Positions 43,506-51,597 of a stretch of DNA of 64,000 nt are shown here, piece after piece. Every line of letters starts with the position of its first letter. The first letter of the stretch is position 1. The notes under the pieces are model-generated. The model had not been told where the DNA came from, searched no databases, and saw only the letters and a program-made list of their open reading frames with translations. Both the position numbers and the translations under genes were made by a program. The DNA is from Streptomyces cellulosae (lineage in GTDB: Bacteria > Actinomycetota > Actinomycetes > Streptomycetales > Streptomycetaceae): contig NZ_JOEV01000015.1 of the NCBI RefSeq assembly GCF_000721105.1, positions 1 through 64,000 on the forward strand, given 5' to 3'.

Positions 43506-45875
43506 TTGAACGCCGGCTTCACCCCCGACACCGACACCGCCGCCATCCCCTCAGTGGGCTCTTCCGGCACGATGCCACCAAACCGTTACGACGATCGCGT
43601 CCCCCACTCCCGCCGGCCACCGTTCCCGTCGGCGGCCGCGCCAGTTGCCGCACCATCCGCACCTTGCACACCATCCGCACCGCCGGCCGCCGCGCGGGCC
43701 GATCTGCGGCCGGCGGAGCCCTCGGCTCCAGAGGGAACCGCCTCGCCCGGAGGAGACTCGCCCGGAGGAGAGAAGAGCCCCCCGACGCCGGGGGCAACGT
43801 CGGCCCAGGACAGCGTCCCGGTGGGCGGGTTTCGCGGCGATGCACTGGATCTCTTGGAGCACCCGGACCCGAACACCGCAGCCGAGGCGGCCGCTGTGGA
43901 GAACCTGCTCCGCTGCTGGGTACGTGAGGCCAACCTCCTCGCCGCCCCCGACAACGGCATCCTCCGCATCCCACTCCCGGCCAGCGGCACAGCTCTCCTC
44001 GCCCCCGTCCACTACTGGTCACCGACGGGATGGCACCGCTTCGGTCTCCCACACCTCGCCGGAACCTCCGACCAGTCACCGCCTGCGGACGCCGTGACGG
44101 TCGCCGCGCTGCTCACCAGGGAAACGCTCAATGACACGGCCCTGGGCCTCGCCTCCCTCAGGCACACGGGGGTCAAGGGGCCGAAAGCCCATCCCTCACC
44201 GGCACCGCACACCTCTTCACCTCCCGCTTTCGCCTCTACCGCGAGCACTCCCACAACCACCCCCGCCACTCGCACTGCCGACCCCGCGAGCGCTGCGTCC
44301 ACTTCCTCCGTCGCTGTCCGCGCCGCTCGCACTGCCGACCCCGCGAGCGCTGCGTCCACTTCCTCCGTCGCTGTCCGCGCCCGCTCCCATGCGCCCGCCG
44401 CAGGCGCCGCCGATCTCGTCGCGCGCGTGGCCGACTCGGTCCGGCGAACCGGCGCCTTCCTCAGCGAACGCCGGAAACATCCCGCCGACGCCCCCAACCT
44501 CTTCCTCACCGCCGAACAGGCACTCGTGCTCGGACACCCCTTCCACCCCACCCCGAAGAGCCGCGAGGGCGTCTCCGAAGCCGAAGCCCGGTTGTACTCA
44601 CCCGAGTCGCGCGGATCCTTCCCCCTGCACTGGCTGGCTGTCGCTCCCTCCGTACTCGCCACTGACTCGGCTTGGACCGAACGCGGCCGCCCCGTCGCCG
44701 CCGGCCGGCTCACCGCACGGCTGGCAGGAGCCGGGCTGCCGTTGCCCGACGGCTACACGGCCTTGCCGCTGCACCCCTGGCAGCTGCGTGAAGTCCGGCA
44801 CCGCCCCGAAATCGCGGCCCTGCTCGACGCCGGGCTCCTGCAGGACCTCGGCACTCACGGTGCCCCATGGCACCCCACGTCCTCTCTGCGAACCGTCCAT
44901 CGCTCCAACGCCCCGGCCATGCTCAAGTTGTCTCTTGGCCTGTGCATCACCAACTCCCGGCGTGAGAACCTCCGCAAGGAACTCCATCGCGGTGTCGAGG
45001 TCCACCGGCTGCTCCGCAGTGGCCTGGCCAAGGAGTGGCACGTCGCCCACCCCGGGTTCGACATCGTCCGCGACCCGGCCTGGGTGGCAGTCGACGGACC
45101 GGGCGGCGATCCCCTGCCCGGACTCGACGTGATGATCCGCCACAACCCCTTCAGCCCCTGGGACGACGTTTCCTGTGTCGCAGGACTCATCTCCCCCCGG
45201 CCGCATCTCCCGACGGGTGCTCTCGGCGGAAGCCAGGAATCCGGTGGACCCGTACTGCGGTCCCGCCTGGCCGAAGTCGTCACACGCCTCGCCCACCGGA
45301 CCGGCCGTTCCCGAGAGGCCGTCGCCGCAGAGTGGTTCCTGCGCTACCTCGAACAGGTGGTCCGTCCGGTGCTGTGGCTCGACGGGAAGGCGGGGATCGC
45401 GCTGGAGGCACACCAGCAGAACACTCTGGTCCTGCTGGACGGCGAGGGTTGGCCCGCCGGCGGCCGCTACCGTGACAACCAGGGGTACTACTTCCGCGAA
45501 TCCCGACGCACGGAGCTCGGCGCCCGGCTACGCGGAATCGGTGAACACAGCGACACCTTCGTCTCCGACGAGGTCACTGACGAGCGATTCGCCTACTACC
45601 TCGCGATCAACAACGTCCTGGGACTCATCGGCGCGTTCGGCTCCCAACACCTGGTTGACGAACGGCTGTTGCTTGCCGCCTTCCGCCGCTTCCTCACCGA
45701 GGCGGCCTCGGGCCCGGCCCGGCTGAGCAGCACCCTGCCCCTGCGCCTCCTCGACTCACCCGTGCTGCGCTGCAAGGCCAACCTGCTCACCCGTCTCCAC
45801 GGCCTCGACGAACTTGTCGGCCCGGTGGACACCCAGTCCGTCTATGTCACCATCGCCAACCCCCTGCACTCTTGA
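43506..45875 (+). CDS. IucA/IucC family NIS siderophore synthetase
   Basis: A 789-residue NRPS-independent siderophore synthetase. It adenylates a carboxylate (citrate or a related acid) and condenses it with an amine or hydroxylamine. Active-site motifs are intact: SSLRTVHRSNAPAMLKLSLG, then CITNSRREN, and ALEAHQQNTLVLL with RYRDNQGYYFRES. The C-terminal FhuF-like region follows. The protein is longer than typical (~580-620) because of a disordered N-terminus (~110 residues) and a 60-residue insert containing a perfect 57-bp tandem duplication. TTG 43506 has AGGA eight bases upstream. Confidence 0.93.
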   Translation: MNAGFTPDTDTAAIPSVGSSGTMPPNRYDDRVPHSRRPPFPSAAAPVAAPSAPCTPSAPPAAARADLRPAEPSAPEGTASPGGDSPGGEKSPPTPGATSAQDSVPVGGFRGDALDLLEHPDPNTAAEAAAVENLLRCWVREANLLAAPDNGILRIPLPASGTALLAPVHYWSPTGWHRFGLPHLAGTSDQSPPADAVTVAALLTRETLNDTALGLASLRHTGVKGPKAHPSPAPHTSSPPAFASTASTPTTTPATRTADPASAASTSSVAVRAARTADPASAASTSSVAVRARSHAPAAGAADLVARVADSVRRTGAFLSERRKHPADAPNLFLTAEQALVLGHPFHPTPKSREGVSEAEARLYSPESRGSFPLHWLAVAPSVLATDSAWTERGRPVAAGRLTARLAGAGLPLPDGYTALPLHPWQLREVRHRPEIAALLDAGLLQDLGTHGAPWHPTSSLRTVHRSNAPAMLKLSLGLCITNSRRENLRKELHRGVEVHRLLRSGLAKEWHVAHPGFDIVRDPAWVAVDGPGGDPLPGLDVMIRHNPFSPWDDVSCVAGLISPRPHLPTGALGGSQESGGPVLRSRLAEVVTRLAHRTGRSREAVAAEWFLRYLEQVVRPVLWLDGKAGIALEAHQQNTLVLLDGEGWPAGGRYRDNQGYYFRESRRTELGARLRGIGEHSDTFVSDEVTDERFAYYLAINNVLGLIGAFGSQHLVDERLLLAAFRRFLTEAASGPARLSSTLPLRLLDSPVLRCKANLLTRLHGLDELVGPVDTQSVYVTIANPLHS
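44269..44382 (+). repeat. 57-bp in-frame tandem duplication in NIS synthetase
   Basis: 44269-44325 and 44326-44382 are essentially identical 57-bp copies. Each encodes the 19-residue unit RTADPASAASTSSVAVRA(A/R). The near-perfect DNA identity indicates a recent duplication, which preserves the frame in a disordered insert between the N-terminal region and the catalytic fold. Confidence 0.92.
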
Positions 45876-45933
45876 CCGCGCTCCTCATCCCCGCCCCCCA
45901 TCCGGGGTCGGCAGCCCTGGTCGCCATCGCCTC

Positions 45934-46013
45934 CCTGCCTTCCCTGACCGGCACTTCTGATCACCACCGACCTCCTGCCCTTCCTGACCGGTCCTCCGGC
46001 CACCACCAACTCC
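45934..46013. repeat. 40-bp tandem repeat, two copies
   Basis: CCTGCCTTCCCTGACCGG…CACCACCGACCT (from 45934) is followed by CCTGCCCTTCCTGACCGG…CACCACCAACTC (from 45974), about 75-80% identical. It lies between the siderophore synthetase stop and the acetyltransferase start favoured here. Confidence 0.65.
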
Positions 46014-46060
46014 CTTCGTCTTCGAGGAAACATGCCCCCTCTCCCGACAGGAGCGTCACC

Positions 46061-46888
46061 TTGCCTCCAACCGACGCGAACGCCAATGCCGGTACCGTCC
46101 GTCGGGTCGACATCGGCTCCGACGCGAGAGCCCGCATGGGCGAAAGCTGCATCGTTCCGGGCGTACGCGTGGGCAGCCAGAGAAGTCAGGACACGCGGGA
46201 CCTGTGTCCGCCCGAGGAACTCCTTGCGCACTTCCGGGAGGCGGGTAGGTCCGACACGGGCACCGCCCGCCTCGGGGCCGAGGGCACGCCACCGCCCGCC
46301 CGTGTCCTCCCGACGGCTGACCTCTTCGATCGCATCGCCGACTGGGGGCCGATCGCCACCCCCGTAGGCGCGTTCCAGCTCGTGCCCGTTCACATTGAAC
46401 GGGACCTACCGCTCATCAGCCGCTGGATGAACGACCCCGCTGTCGCGGAGTTCTGGGCACTGGCCGGGCCTCAGGCCGTGACCGAGGAACATCTGCGAAC
46501 CCAGCTTGCCGGCGACGGGTGCAGCGTCCCATACCTCGGTGTGTTGGAGGGCACGCCGATGAGCTACTGGGAGCTCTACCGTGCGGACCTCGATCCGCTG
46601 GCCCGGCACTATCCGGCCCGTCCCCATGACATCGGTGTCCACCTCCTCATCGGCGGTGTCGCCGACCGGGGCAGGGGGCTCGGCAGCGCTCTGCTCAGGG
46701 CCGTCGCCGATTTCGTGTTCGCCAGGCGGTCTGTCTGTGCTCGCGTCGTCGCGGAACCCGACCTTCGCAACATTCCCTCCATCGCCGCCTTTCTGGGCGC
46801 TGGTTTCCTTTTCTCCGCCGAGGTCGACCTGCCCGCCAAGCGGGCCGCCCTCATGGTCCGAGACCGGTCCCTGCCCCATCTCCTGTAA
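46061..46888 (+). CDS. GNAT acetyltransferase of NIS locus (IucB/AlcB-like)
   Basis: A 275-residue protein. The C-terminal ~180 residues form the siderophore-type acyltransferase domain: FQLVPVHIERDLPLISRWMNDP, then YWELYRADLDPLARHY, HDIGVHLLIGG and RGRGLGSALLRAVADFVF (acetyl-CoA loop). These are signatures of IucB/AlcB enzymes that acylate hydroxylamines. The N-terminal ~95 residues are unrelated and probably disordered. The start chosen is TTG 46061 with ACAGGAG seven bases upstream; the frame is open to TTG 45872, which overlaps the synthetase stop. Confidence 0.85.
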   Translation: MPPTDANANAGTVRRVDIGSDARARMGESCIVPGVRVGSQRSQDTRDLCPPEELLAHFREAGRSDTGTARLGAEGTPPPARVLPTADLFDRIADWGPIATPVGAFQLVPVHIERDLPLISRWMNDPAVAEFWALAGPQAVTEEHLRTQLAGDGCSVPYLGVLEGTPMSYWELYRADLDPLARHYPARPHDIGVHLLIGGVADRGRGLGSALLRAVADFVFARRSVCARVVAEPDLRNIPSIAAFLGAGFLFSAEVDLPAKRAALMVRDRSLPHLL

Positions 46889-47318
46889 CGCCACGTCGCA
46901 GCGTCGTTACTTTTAGTACACCGTTCATGCCGATCCGGTTCCCACTCCCGCCGAACGGATTTCCAGCCGGACCGCACACATCCCCAACAAGCTGACGCCC
47001 GTCGGCCACGGCCGCCCGATCCGACCCGTGACCAGCACGAATTCCACGCAACCGGCCCCGCTGGCCGAGCCGTGGCCGACACGAACTCCACACCACCGAT
47101 TTCGCTGGTTGCGCCGTGACCGGCACCGCCCCCACCCCGATCGCCCGCCCGCACGTGCTACCGACCCACCGGTGGACAAAACCGAAGCGATCACGACCCT
47201 CAAACCATCCAATCCGAACCGGAACCGGCCAGACCCAACCGCCACCGAACCGGTCCGATCCCCGCCCGAGGAGCACCCGGTCTTGATCCCACCCATGGTC
47301 CCCGCCTTGATCACCCGT
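46889..47318. other. Gene-free region upstream of DinG-like helicase
   Basis: No gene is supported. Imperfect repeats are visible, e.g. CACGAATTCCACGCAACCGG (near 47037) and CACGAACTCCACACCACCGA (near 47079), 42 bp apart, and CCGAACCGGAACCGG-type units near 47215. The DinG damage promoter is at its right edge. Confidence 0.5.
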
Positions 47319-47341
47319 TTGTCAGTGCCGGGCCGTAGGGT
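47319..47341 (+). promoter_or_regulatory. RecA-NDp/PafBC-type promoter of DinG-like helicase
   Basis: TTGTCAGTG (47319-47327), an 8-bp spacer and TAGGGT (47336-47341) match the same motif found before recA (TTGTCAGTG-N8-TAGCGT), with an identical left half. The -10 is nine bases before the ATG, so the transcript would be leaderless or nearly so. It predicts LexA-independent damage induction. Confidence 0.8.
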
Positions 47342-47350
47342 GGTCGCGCT

Positions 47351-49354
47351 ATGACGAAGCCCTCACTCCCCGAACTCCTGCATGCTGCCGTCACTGCTGT
47401 CGGCGGCACGGAGCGCCCCGGCCAGGTGACCATGGCCGAAGCCGTCGCAGACGCGATCGACGACAGCTCCCATCTGCTGGTCCAGGCCGGCACCGGCACC
47501 GGAAAGTCGCTGGGCTATCTCGTGCCCGCGCTCGCGCATGGGGAGCGTGTCGTCGTGGCGACCGCCACCCTCGCTCTGCAGCGCCAACTCGTGGAGCGGG
47601 ATCTGCCGCGCACGGTCGAGGCGTTGCACCCGCTGCTGCGCCGCCGCCCGGAGTTCGCGATGCTCAAGGGCCGGTCGAACTACCTCTGCCTGCACCGCCT
47701 GCACGAGGGCGTCCCACAGGACGAGGACGAGGGCCTCTTCGATCAGTTCGAGGCGGCGGCACCCACCAGCAAGCTGGGCCAGGACCTGTTGAGACTGCGT
47801 GACTGGTCGGACGAGACCGAGACAGGTGACCGCGACAACCTCACGCCCGGCGTGTCCGACCGAGCGTGGGCGCAGGTGTCGGTCTCCTCGCGCGAATGCC
47901 TGGGCGCCACGAAATGCGCGTACGGCGCAGAGTGCTTCGCCGAGATGGCCCGGGAACGCGCCAAGCTCGCTGAGGTCGTCGTCACCAACCACGCACTGCT
48001 GGCGATCGACGCCATCGAGGGCGCCCCGGTCCTCCCGCAACACGAGGTACTGATCGTCGACGAGGCGCACGAACTCGTCTCGCGGGTCACCGGTGTAGCC
48101 ACCGGCGAGCTCACCCCGGGTCAGGTCAACCGCGCGGTGCGCCGTGCCGCGAAGCTGGTCAACGAGAAGGCCGCAGACCAGCTCCAGACCGCCGCCGAGG
48201 GCTTCGAGCGGCTGATGGAGCTGGCGCTGCCGGGCCGCCTGGAAGAGATCCCGGAAGATCTCGGCTACGCGCTCATGGCGCTGCGTGACGCCTGCCGCAC
48301 CGTGATCTCCGGGATCGGCGCGACCCGCGACAAATCCGTGCAGGACGAGGACGCGGTCCGCAAACAGGCGCTGGCCTCGGTCGAGAGCGTGCACGATGTG
48401 GCGGAGCGGATCACGAACGGCTCCGAGTGGGATGTCGTCTGGTACGAGCGACACGACCGCTTCGGCGCCTCCTTGCGCGTCGCCCCGATGTCCGTCTCGG
48501 GCCTGCTGAGGGAGAAGCTCTTCACGGACCGCTCGGTGATCCTTACGTCCGCGACCCTGAAACTGGGCGGCGACTTCAACGGAGTGGGCGCCTCGCTGGG
48601 CCTCGCCCCCGAAGGCACGGAGGGCGAGGACATCCCGCAGTGGAAGGGTGTCGACGTCGGCTCGCCCTTCGACTATCCCAAGCAGGGAATCTTGTACGTG
48701 GCCAAGCATCTGGCGCGCCCCGCGCGGGACGGCGACCGTGCGGACATGCTCGACGAGCTCACGGAGCTGGTCCAGGCGGCCGGCGGTCGTACCCTGGGCC
48801 TGTTCTCCTCGATGCGGGGAGCCCAACTCGCCGCGGAGGAACTGCGCTCACGTATTCCCGAGTTCCCGATCCTCCTGCAAGGCGAGGAAACCCTCGGTGA
48901 GTTGATCAAGAACTTCTCGGCCGATCCGAAGACGTGTCTGTTCGGCACGTTGTCGCTCTGGCAGGGCGTCGACGTGCCCGGGCCCAGCTGCCAGTTGGTC
49001 GTCATGGACAAGATCCCGTTCCCGCGGCCGGACGACCCGCTGATGAGCGCCCGCCAGAAAGCTGTGGAGGACGCAGGCGGCAATGGCTTCATGGCGGTCG
49101 CAGCCACTCATGCGGCCCTGCTCATGGCCCAGGGTGCCGGCCGCCTGGTACGAGCGTCGGGGGACCGTGGCGTGGTCGCCGTACTGGATCAGCGACTGGC
49201 CACGGCGCGATACGGGAGTTATCTGAAGGCGTCACTGCCCGACTTCTGGTACACGACAGACCGTAACCAGGTCCGGAAGTCGCTGGCCGCAATCGACGCG
49301 GCGGCGAGGCAGGTGGAACAGACGGAACAGACGGAACAGGCAGAGACGGAGTGA
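47351..49354 (+). CDS. DinG/XPD-like ATP-dependent DNA helicase
   Basis: A 667-residue superfamily 2 helicase of the DinG/XPD/Rad3 family, expected to unwind damaged or structured DNA 5'-3'. Walker A is GTGTGKS at residues 47-53. Cysteines placed to bind a 4Fe-4S cluster are in NYLCLHRL, RECLGATKCAYGAECF. The DEAH box is IVDEAHE, and motif VI is near AQGAGRLVRASGDRG. The C-terminal EQTEQTEQAETE comes from a 9-bp repeat. A PafBC-type promoter lies just upstream. Its stop codon overlaps the first arm of a 22-bp hairpin shared with convergent lexA. Confidence 0.92.
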   Translation: MTKPSLPELLHAAVTAVGGTERPGQVTMAEAVADAIDDSSHLLVQAGTGTGKSLGYLVPALAHGERVVVATATLALQRQLVERDLPRTVEALHPLLRRRPEFAMLKGRSNYLCLHRLHEGVPQDEDEGLFDQFEAAAPTSKLGQDLLRLRDWSDETETGDRDNLTPGVSDRAWAQVSVSSRECLGATKCAYGAECFAEMARERAKLAEVVVTNHALLAIDAIEGAPVLPQHEVLIVDEAHELVSRVTGVATGELTPGQVNRAVRRAAKLVNEKAADQLQTAAEGFERLMELALPGRLEEIPEDLGYALMALRDACRTVISGIGATRDKSVQDEDAVRKQALASVESVHDVAERITNGSEWDVVWYERHDRFGASLRVAPMSVSGLLREKLFTDRSVILTSATLKLGGDFNGVGASLGLAPEGTEGEDIPQWKGVDVGSPFDYPKQGILYVAKHLARPARDGDRADMLDELTELVQAAGGRTLGLFSSMRGAQLAAEELRSRIPEFPILLQGEETLGELIKNFSADPKTCLFGTLSLWQGVDVPGPSCQLVVMDKIPFPRPDDPLMSARQKAVEDAGGNGFMAVAATHAALLMAQGAGRLVRASGDRGVVAVLDQRLATARYGSYLKASLPDFWYTTDRNQVRKSLAAIDAAARQVEQTEQTEQAETE

Positions 49355-49400
49355 TCGGTGGTTGGCCTGTCCCCACGCGGGGACAGGCCAACCACCGATC
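49353..49400. terminator. 22-bp perfect hairpin between dinG-like gene and lexA
   Basis: The arms at 49353-49374 and 49379-49400 are perfectly complementary over 22 bp with a 4-base loop ACGC. The first arm includes the last two bases of the helicase stop codon. A second, one-mismatch hairpin (GGGCCCCGGAACC…GGTCCCGGGGCCC, about 49437-49470) lies nearer the lexA 3' end. Together they should block read-through in both directions. Confidence 0.88.
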
Positions 49401-49510
49401 CAGGCCAGCCGGCATCCCAGGGGGCGCACAGCACAGGGCCCCGGAACCGGCGCAGAGGTCCCGGGGCCCGGTCAGAGGGCGGGGCCTTGGAGGCTCGCCC
49501 GCCACAGCCG

Positions 49511-50290
49511 TCACACGCGCCGCAGCACCGCCACCACCTTGCCCAGGATGGTCGCGTCATCGCCCGGGATCGGCTCGTAGGCGGAGTTGTGCGGGAGGAG
49601 CCAGACATGGCCGTCCTCGCGCTTGAAGCGCTTGACGGTGGCTTCACCGTCGAGCATCGCGGCCACGATGTCACCGTTCTCAGCGACCGGCTGGCGGCGG
49701 ACGGTGACCCAGTCGCCGTCACAGATCGCGGCCTCGATCATCGAGTCGCCGACGACCTTGAGGACGAACAGCTCGCCGTCACCGACCAGCTGGCGGGGGA
49801 GCGGGAAGACATCCTCGACGGATTCCTCCGCCAGGATCGGACCACCTGCGGCGATGCGGCCGACCAGCGGGACGTACGACGCAGCGGGCTTGCCCGCGGT
49901 GTCGGTGGGCTGGGCCGACGAGGCCTGGTCCGAGCCGCGCACCTCGTACGCGCGCGGGCGGTGCGGGTCGCGGCGCAGGAAGCCCTTGCGCTCCAGTGCC
50001 ATCAGCTGATGGGCGACGGAAGAGGTGCTGGAAAGGCCGACGGCCTGGCCGATCTCCCGCATTGACGGCGGGTAGCCGCGCCGCTGCACGGAGTCCCTGA
50101 TGACCTCGATCACCCGGCGCTGCCGGTCGGTGAGTCCGGAGCTGTCCGCCCGGATGCCTGGAGGTCGGCCCGGCAGGGAGCGCTTGTGCCCCTCGGGATT
50201 CCCGGCTTCGTTCATCGCATGCACCGGCTCAAGTCGGCCCTGGGAGCGGTCCTGGGCAGTGATGGTGGCACTGTCTGCGGTGGTGGTCAC
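49511..50290 (-). CDS. lexA: SOS repressor LexA
   Basis: A 259-residue LexA. An N-terminal tail of about 45 residues precedes the winged HTH ([40 protein letters not shown]). The S24 protease domain has the Ala-Gly cleavage site in [14 protein letters not shown], catalytic Ser in [10 protein letters not shown] and Lys in [11 protein letters not shown]. RecA filaments trigger self-cleavage. GTG 50290 has AGGGG five bases upstream and is preferred; ATG 50215 would give a shorter protein but lacks a ribosome binding site. A LexA box lies 60 bp upstream, so it is autoregulated. Confidence 0.95.
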   Translation of the reverse strand: MTTTADSATITAQDRSQGRLEPVHAMNEAGNPEGHKRSLPGRPPGIRADSSGLTDRQRRVIEVIRDSVQRRGYPPSMREIGQAVGLSSTSSVAHQLMALERKGFLRRDPHRPRAYEVRGSDQASSAQPTDTAGKPAASYVPLVGRIAAGGPILAEESVEDVFPLPRQLVGDGELFVLKVVGDSMIEAAICDGDWVTVRRQPVAENGDIVAAMLDGEATVKRFKREDGHVWLLPHNSAYEPIPGDDATILGKVVAVLRRV

Positions 50291-50349
50291 GTCGGCCCCT
50301 CTCGATGGTCTCCCTGCTGCACAACGGTAGTTGCTTTCGAAAGGTTGCG

Positions 50350-50365
50350 CCAAACACACGTTCGA
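50350..50365 (-). promoter_or_regulatory. LexA box upstream of lexA
   Basis: On the lexA coding strand this is TCGAAC-GTGT-GTTTGG, against the actinobacterial LexA operator TCGAAC-N4-GTTCGA. The left half is perfect and the right half matches GTT. It lies 60 bp before the lexA start, in the expected promoter position. Confidence 0.8.
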
Positions 50366-50698
50366 GTGAAAAAACGCGAATAACCTGACTTGATCATGTG
50401 TCTGGGTGTATGGCTGACGCGGTGCCTAGCGGGCAAAAGGGCTCATTGTTGTACTCTTCGCCGCCGGGGTGGCGACCTCGTGGGTGCCGCCCCAGTTTGC
50501 CATCCGCCATCCCGTCAACCGGGAACCGGCTCCCATCTCTGCGGGAACCCCACGCGTCCTCCCTGCGGCGCCCACGGTATCTCCGCATGTGGCGAAGCGA
50601 TACTGCTGTGCACCCCCGTGTGTCGCTGTGGCGTACGGACCAGCGGCACATGCCAATGCGGGAGTGCTGCGGAAGCAAGGCGTGTATGTATGGGCCAA
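50366..50698. other. Divergent lexA / nrdR-nrdJ spacer
   Basis: No gene is supported; open frames here lack ribosome binding sites. I looked for a cobalamin riboswitch (B12 box GCCACTG-like) because the downstream reductase is B12-dependent, and did not find one. Confidence 0.5.
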
Positions 50699-50745
50699 TC
50701 CCCACATCTAGTGGTTGGATTGCAGCAGCAGCCCAGAAGTTGTGG
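50699..50745 (+). promoter_or_regulatory. Tandem NrdR boxes upstream of nrdR-nrdJ
   Basis: Box 1, TCCCCACATCTAGTGG (50699-50714), is close to the NrdR consensus ACACWATATATWGTGT, with a clear CACATCTAGTG core. Box 2, AGCCCAGAAGTTGTGG (50730-50745), is weaker. Their spacing is exactly 31 bp, the three-helical-turn arrangement typical of NrdR operators. They lie 110-155 bp before nrdR. Confidence 0.7.
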
Positions 50746-50854
50746 TCCCCCGGGTCATCAGGTCCGCGGCGATCGCCTATGCTGGGGGCTGCTTCGTGGG
50801 GCCCGGGAGGCCTCCTGAGGCTATTGAGTCTGCTGTGAGGAGGGTTGGAAGATC

Positions 50855-51430
50855 ATGCACTGCCCCTTCTGCAGGCACCCCGACAGTCGCGTCGTCGACA
50901 GTCGTACGACCGACGACGGCACGTCTATCCGCAGGCGCCGCCAGTGCCCTGACTGCTCCCGTCGTTTCACGACCGTGGAGACGTGTTCGCTCATGGTGGT
51001 CAAGCGGTCCGGAGTAACCGAGCCTTTCAGCCGTACCAAGGTCATCAACGGTGTGCGCAAGGCATGCCAGGGGCGGCCTGTCACCGAGGACGCGCTCGCC
51101 CAGCTCGGCCAACGGGTCGAGGAGGCGGTGCGGGCCACCGGGAGCGCCGAACTGACCACCCACGACGTGGGGCTGGCCATACTCGGCCCGTTGCAGGAAC
51201 TCGACCTCGTCGCCTATCTGCGATTCGCCTCCGTCTACCGGGCGTTCGACTCGCTCGAGGACTTCGAGGCGGCCATCACGGAACTCAGGGAGACGGGACC
51301 CCCCGCCGCGGACGACGAGGACCGCGAGGACGCTGCCGACGGCAAGGGTGCTGTCGCGGGGGGCCAGGAAGGCGACCGCGGGTCCGGAGGGACCGCTCAG
51401 GTCCCCGAACCCGCACGCGCCGCCGACTGA
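50855..51430 (+). CDS. nrdR: Transcriptional repressor NrdR
   Basis: A 191-residue repressor of ribonucleotide reductase genes. The zinc ribbon has CPFC at the N-terminus and CPDC with flanking RRRRQ and RRFTTVE. The ATP-cone (residues ~49-139) starts [20 protein letters not shown] and senses dATP/ATP. The C-terminal ~45 residues are an acidic Gly/Glu-rich tail, longer than in most NrdR (~150-165 residues). It is the first gene of nrdR-nrdJ, and tandem NrdR boxes upstream indicate autorepression. ATG 50855 is preceded by GGAGG(G) at 50839. Confidence 0.95.
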   Translation: MHCPFCRHPDSRVVDSRTTDDGTSIRRRRQCPDCSRRFTTVETCSLMVVKRSGVTEPFSRTKVINGVRKACQGRPVTEDALAQLGQRVEEAVRATGSAELTTHDVGLAILGPLQELDLVAYLRFASVYRAFDSLEDFEAAITELRETGPPAADDEDREDAADGKGAVAGGQEGDRGSGGTAQVPEPARAAD

Positions 51431-51495
51431 CCGGAGGGCCGGACGACGGAGCGTCGGACTCCGGGGCCGGCCGGACGGCGGCGATGAGAAGACCT

Positions 51496-51526
51496 GTTGC
51501 GGGCGTAGCGCATGGGTGCCCGCAAC
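51496..51526 (+). repeat. 9-bp hairpin between nrdR and nrdJ
   Basis: GTTGCGGGC (51496-51504) pairs perfectly with GCCCGCAAC (51518-51526) around a 13-base loop. It lies in the 167-bp gap between nrdR and nrdJ and could attenuate or set the ratio of the two products, or protect the nrdJ mRNA end. No T-tract follows. Confidence 0.6.
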
Positions 51527-51597
51527 ACCAGACAGAACACCGTGTCACGGGAACATCGTGGCACTTCAGGGCGTTTTAGCCCGTACAGGGAGGCGGC

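Noticed and set aside
45872..46060. TTG 45872 start for the acetyltransferase (overlapping the synthetase stop)
   Set aside because: Kept as an alternative only; TTG 46061 has a proper ribosome binding site and the region between is a 40-bp repeat.
50366..50854. Cobalamin riboswitch before nrdR-nrdJ
   Set aside because: Considered because NrdJ needs B12, but no B12-box-like sequence or matching fold was found.
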